NCBI GenBank assembly: GCA_019359415.1
Contig: JAHHHH010000035.1
Span: 1-64,000 of the forward strand
Source of the DNA: Iphinoe sp. HA4291-MV1
GTDB taxonomy: Bacteria; Cyanobacteriota; Cyanobacteriia; Cyanobacteriales; Nostocaceae
DNA length: 64,000 bases
Direction of reading: 5' to 3'
Shown here: positions 56,954-64,000 of the stretch, in pieces
Position numbering within the stretch: the first letter of the stretch is position 1
Layout: each line of letters opens with the position of its first letter
The notes under the pieces: model-generated
What the model was told of the DNA's origin: nothing
Databases searched by the model: none
Seen by the model: only the letters and a program-made list of their open reading frames with translations
Program-made: the position numbers and the translations under genes

Positions 56954-57219
56954 TGATACTTGCGGACGAGTCTTAAATACTCGTGAACCAGGTTCTAATA
57001 CTCACGGATGAGTGTTTGATACTCGTGAACGAAGTTCTGATACTCGCGGGTGAGTGTTTGATACTCGTGAACGAGGTTCTGATATTCGCGGATGAGTGTT
57101 TAATACTCGTGGACAAAGTTCTGATACTCGTGAACGAGGTTCTGATACTCGCGGACAAGTGTTTAATACTCGCAGATGAGTGTTTGATACTCGTGAACGA
57201 GTTTCTGATACTCGCGCAT
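56954..57219. repeat. 21-bp minisatellite, 12.5 units
   Basis: Units of 21 bp alternate between two types, roughly TGATACTCGTGAACGAGGTTC and TGATACTCGCGGATGAGTGTT without indels, so 42 bp is a higher-order period. Because 21 is a multiple of 3, several frames on both strands stay open; one plus-strand frame would encode a seven-residue repeat (NEVLILA DECLILV). I see no ribosome-binding site, so I do not call a gene. Confidence 0.9.
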
Positions 57220-57280
57220 ACAGCAAATTCCGTGTAGAGATGACACGGGGAGTTCGGTAATGTGATGTTTCAGTTGACCC

Positions 57281-57688
57281 TCAAAAGTCAACGTATATTC
57301 TATCGTTTCTGTCATATTCGTCAGATCTTCTGTCGTATATTCTATCGTCTCTGTCATATTCGTCAGATCTTCTGTCGTATCTTCTGTCATATCTGTCGTC
57401 TGTGCGATCGCTAACTGCGAACTCTGCTCGACAGCCATCCCTTACCCAAATACGGTTTCTGTTATAGCCCCAATTTCCTCTACAACTAGCATCAGACAAT
57501 TGCCTGACAAATCTTACTCTGCCTCTTCCATCTATGGAACAAGTATTCCTTTCATTCCCACGGCTTTCACAAGTTATTATCTCTCGAGCAGAAGCTGGCT
57601 GTGCAAAGTTGAAGAGCGTACCTAGACTAACGGTGGTAGCCATCAAGGTAGCGGCGATTGTTGGAAAACGAACGATCATATTAAACAT
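57281..57688 (-). CDS. Secreted DUF3011 protein with charged repeat tail
   Basis: Protein of 135 aa. Signal peptide residues 1-34 (ATLMATTVSLGTLFNFAQPASA, cleavage after ASA). The mature part matches DUF3011 (ITCESRGNERNTCSIDG, VRFVRQLSDASCRGNWGYN, WVRDGCRAEFAV) with four cysteines that probably pair. The last 40 residues are an Asp/Arg/Tyr repeat (DRRSDEYDRDDRIY twice) from a 39-bp direct duplication. Function unknown; likely in the envelope or outside the cell. Confidence 0.85.
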   Translation of the reverse strand: MFNMIVRFPTIAATLMATTVSLGTLFNFAQPASAREIITCESRGNERNTCSIDGRGRVRFVRQLSDASCRGNWGYNRNRIWVRDGCRAEFAVSDRTDDRYDRRYDRRSDEYDRDDRIYDRRSDEYDRNDRIYVDF

Positions 57689-57808
57689 ACTAAATGTTGG
57701 ATCTCTTCAAAAAAAAGACTAACTATACTCATTCATTGTTCCAAATTTCTACAAATACTTGCCTGTACCTGAAGTCATAGAACTTAGTATCTTAAGCAGT
57801 CTCAACAA

Positions 57809-57955
57809 ATCAGTGAACAGTGAACAGTGAAGGAGTCAGGAGTCAGGAGTCAGAAAATTAAATTCTTTATTTCTTCCTTGGTGAATACTGAATACTGTAT
57901 TCTGACTTCTTCTTCCAATTGATAACTGATAACTGATAGCTGATAACTGATTATT
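57809..57955. repeat. Heptamer repeats (STRR) in spacer
   Basis: Runs of AGTGAAC/AGTCAGG-type and TGATAAC-type heptamers with interruptions, between the DUF3011 gene and the xisI remnant. Confidence 0.85.
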
Positions 57956-57958
57956 GAC

Positions 57959-58328
57959 TCAACCGACAGCAAATTCTGTATATTGACGCATCTTTGGTGG
58001 GTCAATACCCAACACGATATCGTGTTTTGGCACTCCTACTTCAACTAGCTTATTGGCAATACCAACTTCAGTTCCATCCTGCTGTACCCAGATTTTTCCA
58101 TCAATAATAATAATGTCGAGATGAAGCACAACTCCATAGACACGCTGTGAATCACGCCAGCCGATATACACTAATTGGTAGCGAGTCTCCTTCTCCTATC
58201 GGAACAGGTGAGCCAACGCGCTGTTGATCAAAAATGAGTTCTGCTCGAATGCGGCTATCCCAAACTAACTGAGCGTGTTCACTCAGCAATCTTTGAATGT
58301 GCTGACGATATTCTTCTATGGATACCAT
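57959..58328 (-). pseudogene. xisI: xisI-like gene broken by a small repeat insertion
   Basis: Two frames together make a complete XisI protein (about 112 aa): MVSIEEYRQHIQRLLSEH and so on from the ATG at 58328, and RYQLVYIGWRDSQRVYG through PPKMRQYTEFAVG to the stop at 57959. Between them about 31 extra nt shift the frame by +1. The extra DNA is a small dispersed repeat: 58188-58218 is the exact complement of 56830-56860. XisI controls excision of the fdxN element in heterocysts together with XisH, but many genomes carry orphan copies near other loci. Here it cannot make full-length protein unless the frame is recovered in some way. Confidence 0.85.
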
Positions 58329-58378
58329 CGCTTAATCACCTCCTGATCAATATCGTAGATCAGTAAATACAGTTGAGT
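58316..58378 (-). pseudogene. xisH: xisH 3' remnant
   Basis: The minus strand reads QLYLLIYDIDQEVIKRWYP then TAG at 58316-58318, the usual C terminus of XisH, overlapping the xisI start as in intact xisHI pairs. Just upstream an in-frame TGA occurs and the rest of the gene is absent; unrelated DNA and the alpha/beta hydrolase gene follow. Confidence 0.7.
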
Positions 58379-58486
58379 TCAAACAATCTTTTGATATGAG
58401 AAAATGATTTGCATAAATGATAGAATTTTCTCACATTCTTGTACGCATCTCACTAAATCCCTGTAAGGCTTACGGAGGTATTAACT

Positions 58487-59314
58487 ATGCCTAAAGTTCT
58501 GATTAACGGAATTGATTTATTCTACGACATCCAAGGTAATAGTGAAAAAGAACCATTACTTTTAATCGCTGGATTTGATAGTGATATCTCGACTTGGTTT
58601 GCAATAATGCCGTTACTTGTTGAGCAATATCAAGTTATCAGATTTGACAACCGAGGTATTGGGCAAAGTTTTGCACCGGATAGTCCCTACAGCATTAAGC
58701 AAATGGCAGCAGATGCAGCAGCACTACTCGATGAATTGAGTATCAACTTTGTTCATGTAGCAGGTCATTCGATGGGTGGACAAATTGCTCAAGAATTGAC
58801 TTTAGCGCATCCTGAAAAAGTCCAAAGCTTGATATTGCTGTCATCTTGGACAAAAGGAGACAGGAAGTTTCACGCCCTCATTGAGATGTTTGGCGACTTG
58901 GCATCAAAATTAGACTCCATCATTTATCACCAAAAGATTTTATTACCTTGGATGTTTACCGATGCGTTTTACTCAACAGAAGGGGTTATTGAGCAAGTTA
59001 ATTATCTCATCGAAAACAATCCTTTTCCACCATTACCCCACGGACTTTATCACCAAAGCCAAGCCATTTTAAAGAGCAATACTAGCGACCGTCTAACAAA
59101 CATTTGTAAGCCTACATTAGTTGTGGTTGGGAAAGATGACCTTCTTACTCCGGTTAAATTTTCTGAACAACTTGCAACTGGTATCCCAAATGCTGAACTA
59201 GTTGTCCTCAATGGTGGTCATGCTTTTGTAGTTGAGTCAGCAGGTGCTGTAGCTGAAACGGTACTCGACTTTCTAGCAAAACACAGGCAACACGCCTTAC
59301 AGTCGGATAAATAA
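58487..59314 (+). CDS. Alpha/beta hydrolase
   Basis: Protein of 275 aa. The oxyanion region is LLLIAGFDSD, the nucleophile Ser lies in GHSMGGQ (about 93), the acid Asp in GKDDLLTP and the His in NGGHAFVVE. FDNRGIGQS is typical of hydrolases and lactonases that act on small esters. GGAGGTATTAACT before the ATG gives a good ribosome-binding site. The substrate is unknown. It replaces the lost 5' part of xisH as neighbour of the xisI remnant. Confidence 0.9.
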   Translation: MPKVLINGIDLFYDIQGNSEKEPLLLIAGFDSDISTWFAIMPLLVEQYQVIRFDNRGIGQSFAPDSPYSIKQMAADAAALLDELSINFVHVAGHSMGGQIAQELTLAHPEKVQSLILLSSWTKGDRKFHALIEMFGDLASKLDSIIYHQKILLPWMFTDAFYSTEGVIEQVNYLIENNPFPPLPHGLYHQSQAILKSNTSDRLTNICKPTLVVVGKDDLLTPVKFSEQLATGIPNAELVVLNGGHAFVVESAGAVAETVLDFLAKHRQHALQSDK

Positions 59315-59372
59315 ACTACTCCCGCCGTTTCCTAGCAAAGTGATGCGCTGATAACTGATAACTGGATAACTG

Positions 59373-59894
59373 TTAACGATACTGACGACGAAATTCAGCA
59401 GGTGTCAAACGCATGGGTTTTTCTGGGTTCCAAATACCTTGCCCCATAAGTCTAGCCCATTGCTGGGCACGTTCTAAACGTAGGTCATATTTGTAGTTAG
59501 GCGATCGCGCCACAAACAAAGCATACCCTTGTTTCACCAAAAGTTCATTCAATAAAACCCCATCCTTCCATGCATAAGCCAGAATCCGCCCAAATTTATC
59601 CTTAGTTTGCACATCAAACTCCAGCATCACAGGTTGTTCCCTAACCACCAATCCTTCTAGATATTCCTTTGCAGCATCTCCCCAAGGACGCTGCTGCAAA
59701 TCCGGTGCATCAATACTCAGCAACCTGACTTGAGAAATCAAACTTGGTTGATCACCCAAACCCACCACCTCTAAAGTTTGTCCACTCACCACCTGTGCAA
59801 CTTTAACTTGCACCCGCGTTTCTTCCGGCGGCTTCCTTTGAGGTTGACAAGCTACAACTAGTAACAGACAAAGTAAAATTACCAATTTAGTCAT
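59373..59894 (-). CDS. Thermonuclease (SNase)-like lipoprotein
   Basis: 173 aa from the ATG at 59894; a TTG at 59909, directly after the ferredoxin stop, is a weaker choice. The lipobox is LLLVVACQP, with Cys about 16 as the lipidated residue. The nuclease core has RLLSIDAPDLQQRPWGDAAKEYL and KFGRILAYAW, which hold the Arg/Asp/Glu active-site positions. Probably a membrane-anchored extracytoplasmic nuclease. It follows the ferredoxin gene at 59910 so closely that they may be co-transcribed. Confidence 0.85.
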   Translation of the reverse strand: MTKLVILLCLLLVVACQPQRKPPEETRVQVKVAQVVSGQTLEVVGLGDQPSLISQVRLLSIDAPDLQQRPWGDAAKEYLEGLVVREQPVMLEFDVQTKDKFGRILAYAWKDGVLLNELLVKQGYALFVARSPNYKYDLRLERAQQWARLMGQGIWNPEKPMRLTPAEFRRQYR

Positions 59895-59909
59895 TGCCCA
59901 TTGTCCCAA

Positions 59910-60278
59910 CTAATCCTCATCTAAAGGAAGACCCTTGCGAACTTTCCCCCTACCAAAAAAGCGCCCAAACTGGAGTTCATAAACCTCATCCTCGTCTTGC
60001 GTCTCCACCTCCAAATCAGAACGAGCATAACTGACGCACAACAGAGCATAACCTTTTTTCTGTAACTCTGGCGACAGTCCAACAGCTTCCGGTTGGTAAA
60101 TTTCTCCTGATAACACCCGCACAGCACAAGTCGTGCAAGCTCCATTCCGACATGAAAACGGCAATTCTACCCCTTGTTTCTCACCCATATGCAAGATGTA
60201 GCGGTCATCAGGGACTTGCAAAGTGTGTATGACACCTTTAGCGCGATCGCGAACTTTAACAGTATATGTCTCGGACAT
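59910..60278 (-). CDS. 2Fe-2S plant-type ferredoxin
   Basis: 122 aa from the ATG at 60278 (MSETYTVKV); a TTG start 6 codons earlier is possible. Cluster cysteines lie in SCRNGACTTCAVRV (C-x4-C-x2-C) and LLCVSY. The chain continues with a 30-residue acidic/basic tail (DEDEVYELQFGRFFGRGKV) beyond the usual ferredoxin length, as in the longer ferredoxins of unassigned partners in cyanobacteria. It transfers single electrons; the partner is unknown. Confidence 0.92.
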   Translation of the reverse strand: MSETYTVKVRDRAKGVIHTLQVPDDRYILHMGEKQGVELPFSCRNGACTTCAVRVLSGEIYQPEAVGLSPELQKKGYALLCVSYARSDLEVETQDEDEVYELQFGRFFGRGKVRKGLPLDED

Positions 60279-60320
60279 CTGAATTTTTGATTTCAATTTG
60301 GAACTTTAGACGGAATTTAG

Positions 60321-60349
60321 TTGCAGTTTAATTTACTTTATTGTAAAAT
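60321..60349 (+). promoter_or_regulatory. Sigma70-type promoter of tRNA-Ser
   Basis: TTGCAG (60321-60326), a spacer of 17 nt, then TAAAAT (60344-60349). Transcription would begin around 60356, about 10 nt before the mature tRNA. Confidence 0.7.
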
Positions 60350-60366
60350 GGGAATTCGTGACGCCT

Positions 60367-60453
60367 GGAGAGATGGCCGAGTGGTTGAAGGCGCAGCACT
60401 GGAAATGCTGTTTGGGGGCAACCTCAACGAGGGTTCGAATCCCTCTCTCTCCG
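60367..60453 (+). tRNA. tRNA-Ser (anticodon GGA)
   Basis: 87 nt. The acceptor stem GGAGAGA pairs with TCTCTCC, with discriminator G. The anticodon arm GCA-CTGGAAA-TGC exposes GGA; a long variable arm (TTTGGGGGCAACCTCAACG) and TTCGAAT T-loop are present, as required for a class II serine tRNA. No CCA is encoded. Confidence 0.96.
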
Positions 60454-60478
60454 TTCAATAATATCTCCAAAATGCAAA

Positions 60479-60841
60479 TTAAATTGGCAAAATCCTTACC
60501 TTAGCCTTTGCTTGCTCGACTGTGACTAAAGCGCCTACTTCTAGTTCCTGTTGAAATTGACGCAAGACACCGATAACCAAATTACCTAAATTGGTTGGTA
60601 GGATATTTTGCGATCGCACCTGAATGACACTAGGTGCATCAGCCTGAGTTATTGCTAGCAGTGTACCAAAATCTAAGTCATGGGTGAAAACAATGCACTC
60701 ATGTGTAACCGCCCATGCCATGATCGTCTTGTCTGTAGCGCCAGGATCACCAACTTTTGACCAGTGGACAGCCTCAAAACCTGCGCTCTTAAAGACTGGA
60801 ACCCAATCAGGAGAAAGATTCATATCAATTAAAATCTTCAT
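60479..60841 (-). CDS. DUF5615 PIN-like toxin candidate
   Basis: Protein of 120 aa. It has the PIN-like acidic residues expected of DUF5615: ILIDMNLSP at the N terminus, DPGATD and VFTHDLDFG. It overlaps the DUF433 gene by 4 nt, the standard arrangement of this toxin-antitoxin-like pair. The putative target is RNA, by analogy with PIN domains; no activity can be read from sequence. Confidence 0.88.
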   Translation of the reverse strand: MKILIDMNLSPDWVPVFKSAGFEAVHWSKVGDPGATDKTIMAWAVTHECIVFTHDLDFGTLLAITQADAPSVIQVRSQNILPTNLGNLVIGVLRQFQQELEVGALVTVEQAKAKVRILPI

Positions 60842-61068
60842 GCAGAAGCAAGCGGTACTTCAATTTCTTCTACTCGCCATGCAGCATAGGCAAGAGCTTC
60901 ATAAATATCTTCATTTTCTAGGTATGGGTAGGCTTTGAGAATATCTTCTGGGGTATGTCCTGCTGCCATGAGACCTACAATTGTACCTACAGTAACACGC
61001 ATACCCCGTATACAAGGTTTGCCACCCATAACTTCTGGGTTGAATGTAATTCGCTTTAGTGGTTTCAT
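60838..61068 (-). CDS. DUF433 antitoxin candidate
   Basis: 76 aa from the ATG at 61068 (MKPLKRITFNPEVMGGKPCIRG); a longer frame from 61128 adds residues not usual for the family. DUF433 proteins carry a helix-turn-helix (VGTIVGLMAAGHTPEDILKAYPYL) and are found upstream of DUF5615 genes as presumed antitoxins. The first gene of the pair probably autoregulates. Confidence 0.88.
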   Translation of the reverse strand: MKPLKRITFNPEVMGGKPCIRGMRVTVGTIVGLMAAGHTPEDILKAYPYLENEDIYEALAYAAWRVEEIEVPLASA

Positions 61069-61120
61069 GCAGCAATTTTTCTGGTTTCTATCTTGAGATT
61101 CTACATCTATAATTCTCAAC

Positions 61121-61161
61121 ATTAACAAGTTCTTAATACCTAATTAATACTCAGTTGATAT
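61121..61161 (+). promoter_or_regulatory. Pho-box-like direct repeats upstream of phoD
   Basis: Four 8-bp units at an 11-bp period: ATTAACAA (61121), CTTAATAC (61132), ATTAATAC (61143) and GTTGATAT (61154). Three core units with 3-bp spacers match the layout of cyanobacterial PhoB/SphR boxes (YTTAAYYW-like). They lie about 160 nt upstream of the phosphatase start. Confidence 0.5.
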
Positions 61162-61321
61162 GTTATTCTTGCCACATTAAATTAGATTTCATACCAAATC
61201 TGCATCCATAACCTAAAAAACGGGAGTTTAGAAACAAGATTTGGTACCCAATTATGTGAGCTATGAATCTACCATTATTTGGCTTTTAGTTTCCTCTCTA
61301 TTTTAAGAATTTCCAAAAAGG

Positions 61322-62887
61322 ATGCGTATGGATCGCTTACTCTCTACTAAACACAAGCGGCGTCAGTTTCTCATTGGAGCAGGAACTGTAACTGCAGGTG
61401 TCATTGCCAGTCAATTGACTCACAGAGTTCTTGCACAGCCTAGTTTTTCTGCTTATCCCTTCAGTATCGGTGTTGCTTCTGGTGATCCTTTACCAAATAG
61501 TGTAGTACTATGGACGCGGTTGGCTCCAGAACCATTAAATGGTGGTGGGATGTCAGATGTCAACGTACAAGTGCAATGGCAAGTTGCTTCGGATGAAAAC
61601 ATGAGAAACGTTGTGCGACGGGGGACAGCGATCGCAACTCCCGAATTTGCACACTCTGTCCATGTGGAAGTGGGTGGGTTGCAGCCTGAGCATTGGTATT
61701 GGTATCAGTTTAAGGCAGGTAATGAAGTAAGCGCTCTAGGACGCACCCGTACAGCTCCAGCGCGTGATGCTCGTGTTGATAAATTTCGCTTTGCCTTCGT
61801 CAACTGTCAGGATTGGCAAAACGGTTACTATACAGCTTACCAGAACTTGGCTCAAGAGGAGCTAGATTTAGTTGTTCACTTGGGTGACTACATTTATGAG
61901 TACGGACCGCAACCTGGAGGTCCACGTCAACATAATAGTCCTGAAATCGTCACTCTTGCTGACTACCGCAACCGCCACGCTCTTTACAAAACTGACTCCA
62001 ACTTGCAAGCGGCTCATGCTAATTTTCCCTGGATAGTCACTTGGGATGACCATGAAGTCGAAAATAACTACGCCACCTTCATTCCGGAAGAAAATCAAAG
62101 TCAAGAGGAGTTTGTCACTCGTAGAGCTAACGCTTACCAGGCTTACTACGAGCATATGCCCTTACGTCGGTTATCGCTACCTCGTGGTCCCTATCTACAT
62201 CTCTATCGGCGTTTCACCTTCGGGGACATTGCTGAGTTTAATGTGCTAGATACTCGTCAGTACCGCACCGATCAACCTTGCGATGACGGCTTAAAACCCC
62301 GTTGTTCTGAAGCTTTTGATCCAAATGCGACTATGACTGGTACAAAGCAAGAACAATGGTTATTCCAAGGTTTAAGTAAGTCCCAAACTCGTTGGAATGT
62401 CATTGCTCAGCAAACTATGATGGCACAATACGACTTTGATGCCACTCCTGACCAAGAAGTTTTTAATTTGGATCAGTGGGACGGTTATGTAACTGCACGC
62501 GATCGCCTATTGAAATTTCTACAACAACAGCAACCCAGCAATCCAGTTGTTATAAGTGGTGATATTCATTCGAGCTGGGTACACGATCTGAAAACTGACT
62601 TCAACAACCCAAACTCGCCCACCGTCGCTACAGAGTTCGTAGGTACCTCAATTTCCTCCGACTTCCCTGAAACTTTTATTCCCCCGACTGTCGCAGCCCT
62701 AAGTGCCAATCCTCATACTAAATTCTTCGATGGCAAAAACCGGGGCTACGTGCATTGTCATCTCACACACAATACTTGGCAAAGTGACTACCGCACTGTT
62801 TCCACCATCCGCGAACCGAATGCAAGTATCAGCACTTTAGCTTCGTTTGTCGTTCGAAACGGGCAACCAGGTGCTGAACGTGCCTAG
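61322..62887 (+). CDS. phoD: Alkaline phosphatase PhoD, Tat-exported
   Basis: Protein of 521 aa. A Tat signal (KRRQFLIGAGTVTAGVIASQ) ends near VLAQP. The PhoD metallophosphatase follows: SIGVASGDPLPNSVVLWTRL, FAFVNCQDW, HLGDYIYEYG, TWDDHEVENNY and SGDIHSSW provide the Ca/Fe ligands, including Cys in NCQDW. It releases phosphate from phosphomonoesters or diesters outside the cytoplasm under phosphate limitation. AAAAGG precedes the first of two close ATGs. The TAG stop lies inside the CTAG at the left end of a MITE-like element. Confidence 0.94.
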   Translation: MRMDRLLSTKHKRRQFLIGAGTVTAGVIASQLTHRVLAQPSFSAYPFSIGVASGDPLPNSVVLWTRLAPEPLNGGGMSDVNVQVQWQVASDENMRNVVRRGTAIATPEFAHSVHVEVGGLQPEHWYWYQFKAGNEVSALGRTRTAPARDARVDKFRFAFVNCQDWQNGYYTAYQNLAQEELDLVVHLGDYIYEYGPQPGGPRQHNSPEIVTLADYRNRHALYKTDSNLQAAHANFPWIVTWDDHEVENNYATFIPEENQSQEEFVTRRANAYQAYYEHMPLRRLSLPRGPYLHLYRRFTFGDIAEFNVLDTRQYRTDQPCDDGLKPRCSEAFDPNATMTGTKQEQWLFQGLSKSQTRWNVIAQQTMMAQYDFDATPDQEVFNLDQWDGYVTARDRLLKFLQQQQPSNPVVISGDIHSSWVHDLKTDFNNPNSPTVATEFVGTSISSDFPETFIPPTVAALSANPHTKFFDGKNRGYVHCHLTHNTWQSDYRTVSTIREPNASISTLASFVVRNGQPGAERA

Positions 62888-63010
62888 AACACCGATTCAG
62901 TATTCATAACTGTGACTAAAAAACCCGGTTTCTTCTAGTTGAGCCAACGAAAAATCAGTCTTCCCGGCAACAGAAACCGGGTTTTTGCCATTAATGAATC
63001 GGTGTTCTAG
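62884..63010. mobile_element. MITE-like element, 127 bp, copy 2
   Basis: Terminal inverted repeats 62884-62899 and 62995-63010 are perfect over 16 bp (CTAGAACACCGATTCA). If CTAG is the duplicated target, the mobile part is AACACC...GGTGTT, consistent with an IS5-like YTAR target preference. It differs from copy 1 at about two positions. It forms a long hairpin directly after phoD and could act as its terminator. Confidence 0.88.
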
Positions 63011-63127
63011 CGTTGGATGTCTTATTTTCTAAGTCATTCAATCACGAGAAAATCTCACAAACCTTGCTATGAAAATATCTCCTCCCCATTGCCCATTGCC
63101 CATTTTCAAGTCAATAGAACTCAGTGA

Positions 63128-64000
63128 TTACCATTCGCTTGGTGCTGCTCCTGTTTTGAAGACACTAGCCAGTTCTTGCAATTGCAGCACCACTTCTCGT
63201 GTTTGTTGTAAAGAGTGAGACACTATGCGAGATTCTTCAGCAGTGCGTTCAGAAGCTTTAGCAACCTCTTTCATTGACGACATAACCGCTTGAGATGTTT
63301 GCGTCTGAGAGACTGTTGTTGTAAAAATCAACTGTACTAAAGAGTCGATCTGGCGAGCCACCTCTAAAATCTGCTTGAGGTTAAGCTTGGCATCTTCGAC
63401 AACATTTGCTCCTTCTACCATCTGAGTTGTTGCGTGTTCTATGGCTTTGACCACTTCGCTTGTTTCCAATTTGATGTTCTCGAAGATTTGTTCAATCTCT
63501 TTGGTCATTTCAGCAGATTTCGCAACCAATTGAGCAATTTCTTCCGCTACTATAACAAAGCTTCGACCTGCATGACCCATCCACGCAGCCTCAACACTAG
63601 CATTGACAGCTAACAAGTTGGCTTGTATATCGACTTGCTTCATCAAGGATGCAAGAGAGGAAATTTTTCGAGAAGTTTCGCCTACACACTTCACTCTGTT
63701 GGCTGTTTCCGTAACAATTTGTTGTAAATTCCAAATGGTATTGATAGTACAATCCATTGCTCTTCCAGCCACCTCTGCTTTGTCAGAGGTTGTGTGAACT
63801 ACGTCTGCTGCTTGGTAAGCACTCTCTGCCACTGTGTGGATCGAGAGAGTCATATTATCCATTTCCTCAAGGGTATGAGTTATCTCACTAACCTGTGTGA
63901 GTGCTTCATTTGCCAATTGTTGCATAACACCAGAGTTTTCTTCAACAGAAATACTCGCCTGGTCAGCAGCTGTTTTGACTTGAGTGACAACCTGCCGGAA
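63128..64000 (-). CDS. Methyl-accepting chemotaxis-type signalling protein, 5' end outside window
   Basis: At least 290 residues, with the frame open through the window end at 64000. Long coiled coil with the hairpin tip around VDIQANLLAVNASVEAAWMGHAGRSFVIVAEEIAQL, homologous to the MCP signalling domain. The C terminus is FKTGAAPSEW. Cyanobacterial versions of this type act in phototaxis and pilus motility (PilJ/HmpD-like) or hormogonium control. The canonical Arg after VEAA is Trp here. Sensor and membrane parts lie outside the window. Confidence 0.9.
   Translation of the reverse strand, partial: FRQVVTQVKTAADQASISVEENSGVMQQLANEALTQVSEITHTLEEMDNMTLSIHTVAESAYQAADVVHTTSDKAEVAGRAMDCTINTIWNLQQIVTETANRVKCVGETSRKISSLASLMKQVDIQANLLAVNASVEAAWMGHAGRSFVIVAEEIAQLVAKSAEMTKEIEQIFENIKLETSEVVKAIEHATTQMVEGANVVEDAKLNLKQILEVARQIDSLVQLIFTTTVSQTQTSQAVMSSMKEVAKASERTAEESRIVSHSLQQTREVVLQLQELASVFKTGAAPSEW

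Noticed and set aside
56983-57237. 84-codon heptad-repeat frame as a gene
   Set aside because: The openness is explained by a repeat unit divisible by three; no start signal is seen.
57163-57438. 91-codon minus-strand frame overlapping the DUF3011 gene
   Set aside because: It is an out-of-frame reading of the same duplication; the DUF3011 frame has a signal peptide and family motifs.

Overview
The window looks like a chromosomal segment of a filamentous, heterocyst-forming (Nostocales-type) cyanobacterium. The evidence is repeated GCGATCGC (HIP1) octamers, heptanucleotide tandem repeats of the STRR kind, xisH/xisI remnants, a GUN4-domain protein, cyanobacterial-type HisZ and the overall gene content. 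No taxon was confirmed by search.

Positions 1-35790 (all minus strand) hold most of a large lipid-initiated hybrid PKS/NRPS gene cluster. It reads from about 35.8 kb down to position 1 and runs off the window. The order is: fatty-acyl-AMP ligase (FAAL), free acyl carrier protein, CylC-type dimetal halogenase candidate, PKS with KS-AT and the first half of a DH, a protein made of a luciferase-like monooxygenase (LLM) plus the second DH half, KR and ACP, a fully reducing PKS (KS-AT-DH-ER-KR-ACP), a KS-AT-KR-ACP PKS, a hybrid C-A-PCP-KS-AT-KR-ACP protein, and an NRPS (C-A-PCP-C-A...) cut by the window edge. Both readable A domains give the same glycine-like code. All four complete ATs carry the malonyl-type HAFH motif. 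My inferred product is a possibly halogenated fatty acid extended by three malonyl units, then Gly, one more malonyl unit with ketoreduction (a 4-amino-3-hydroxybutyrate-like unit), then Gly and at least one further residue. No thioesterase or transporter of the pathway is inside the window.

The most unusual point is at 28.1-28.5 kb. One PKS dehydratase is divided between two polypeptides exactly at the linker between its two hot-dog halves, and the LLM domain occupies the start of the second polypeptide. The catalytic His lies on one protein and the catalytic Asp on the other.

Positions 35.8-37.2 kb are AT-rich non-coding DNA with palindromes and a dispersed repeat. Positions 37.2-64 kb are general chromosomal genes. 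They include a GST, a GNAT, alkylation repair (AlkA-like and Ada), a MarR regulator with a membrane protein and an O-methyltransferase, a response regulator, a MoeB/rhodanese protein near a JAMM-domain protein, a Tat-exported beta carbonic anhydrase, a LivF-type ATPase, phosphofructokinase, ferredoxins, HisZ overlapping a J-domain/TPR protein, and an inositol-phosphatase family enzyme. Further on are a TIR-GUN4 fusion, a DUF3011 secreted protein, a wrecked xisHI pair, an alpha/beta hydrolase, an SNase-like lipoprotein, tRNA-Ser(GGA), a DUF433/DUF5615 toxin-antitoxin-like pair, a PhoD phosphatase with an upstream Pho-box-like array, and a partial chemoreceptor signalling protein. Non-coding stretches in this half are rich in MITE-like elements, minisatellites and heptamer repeats.
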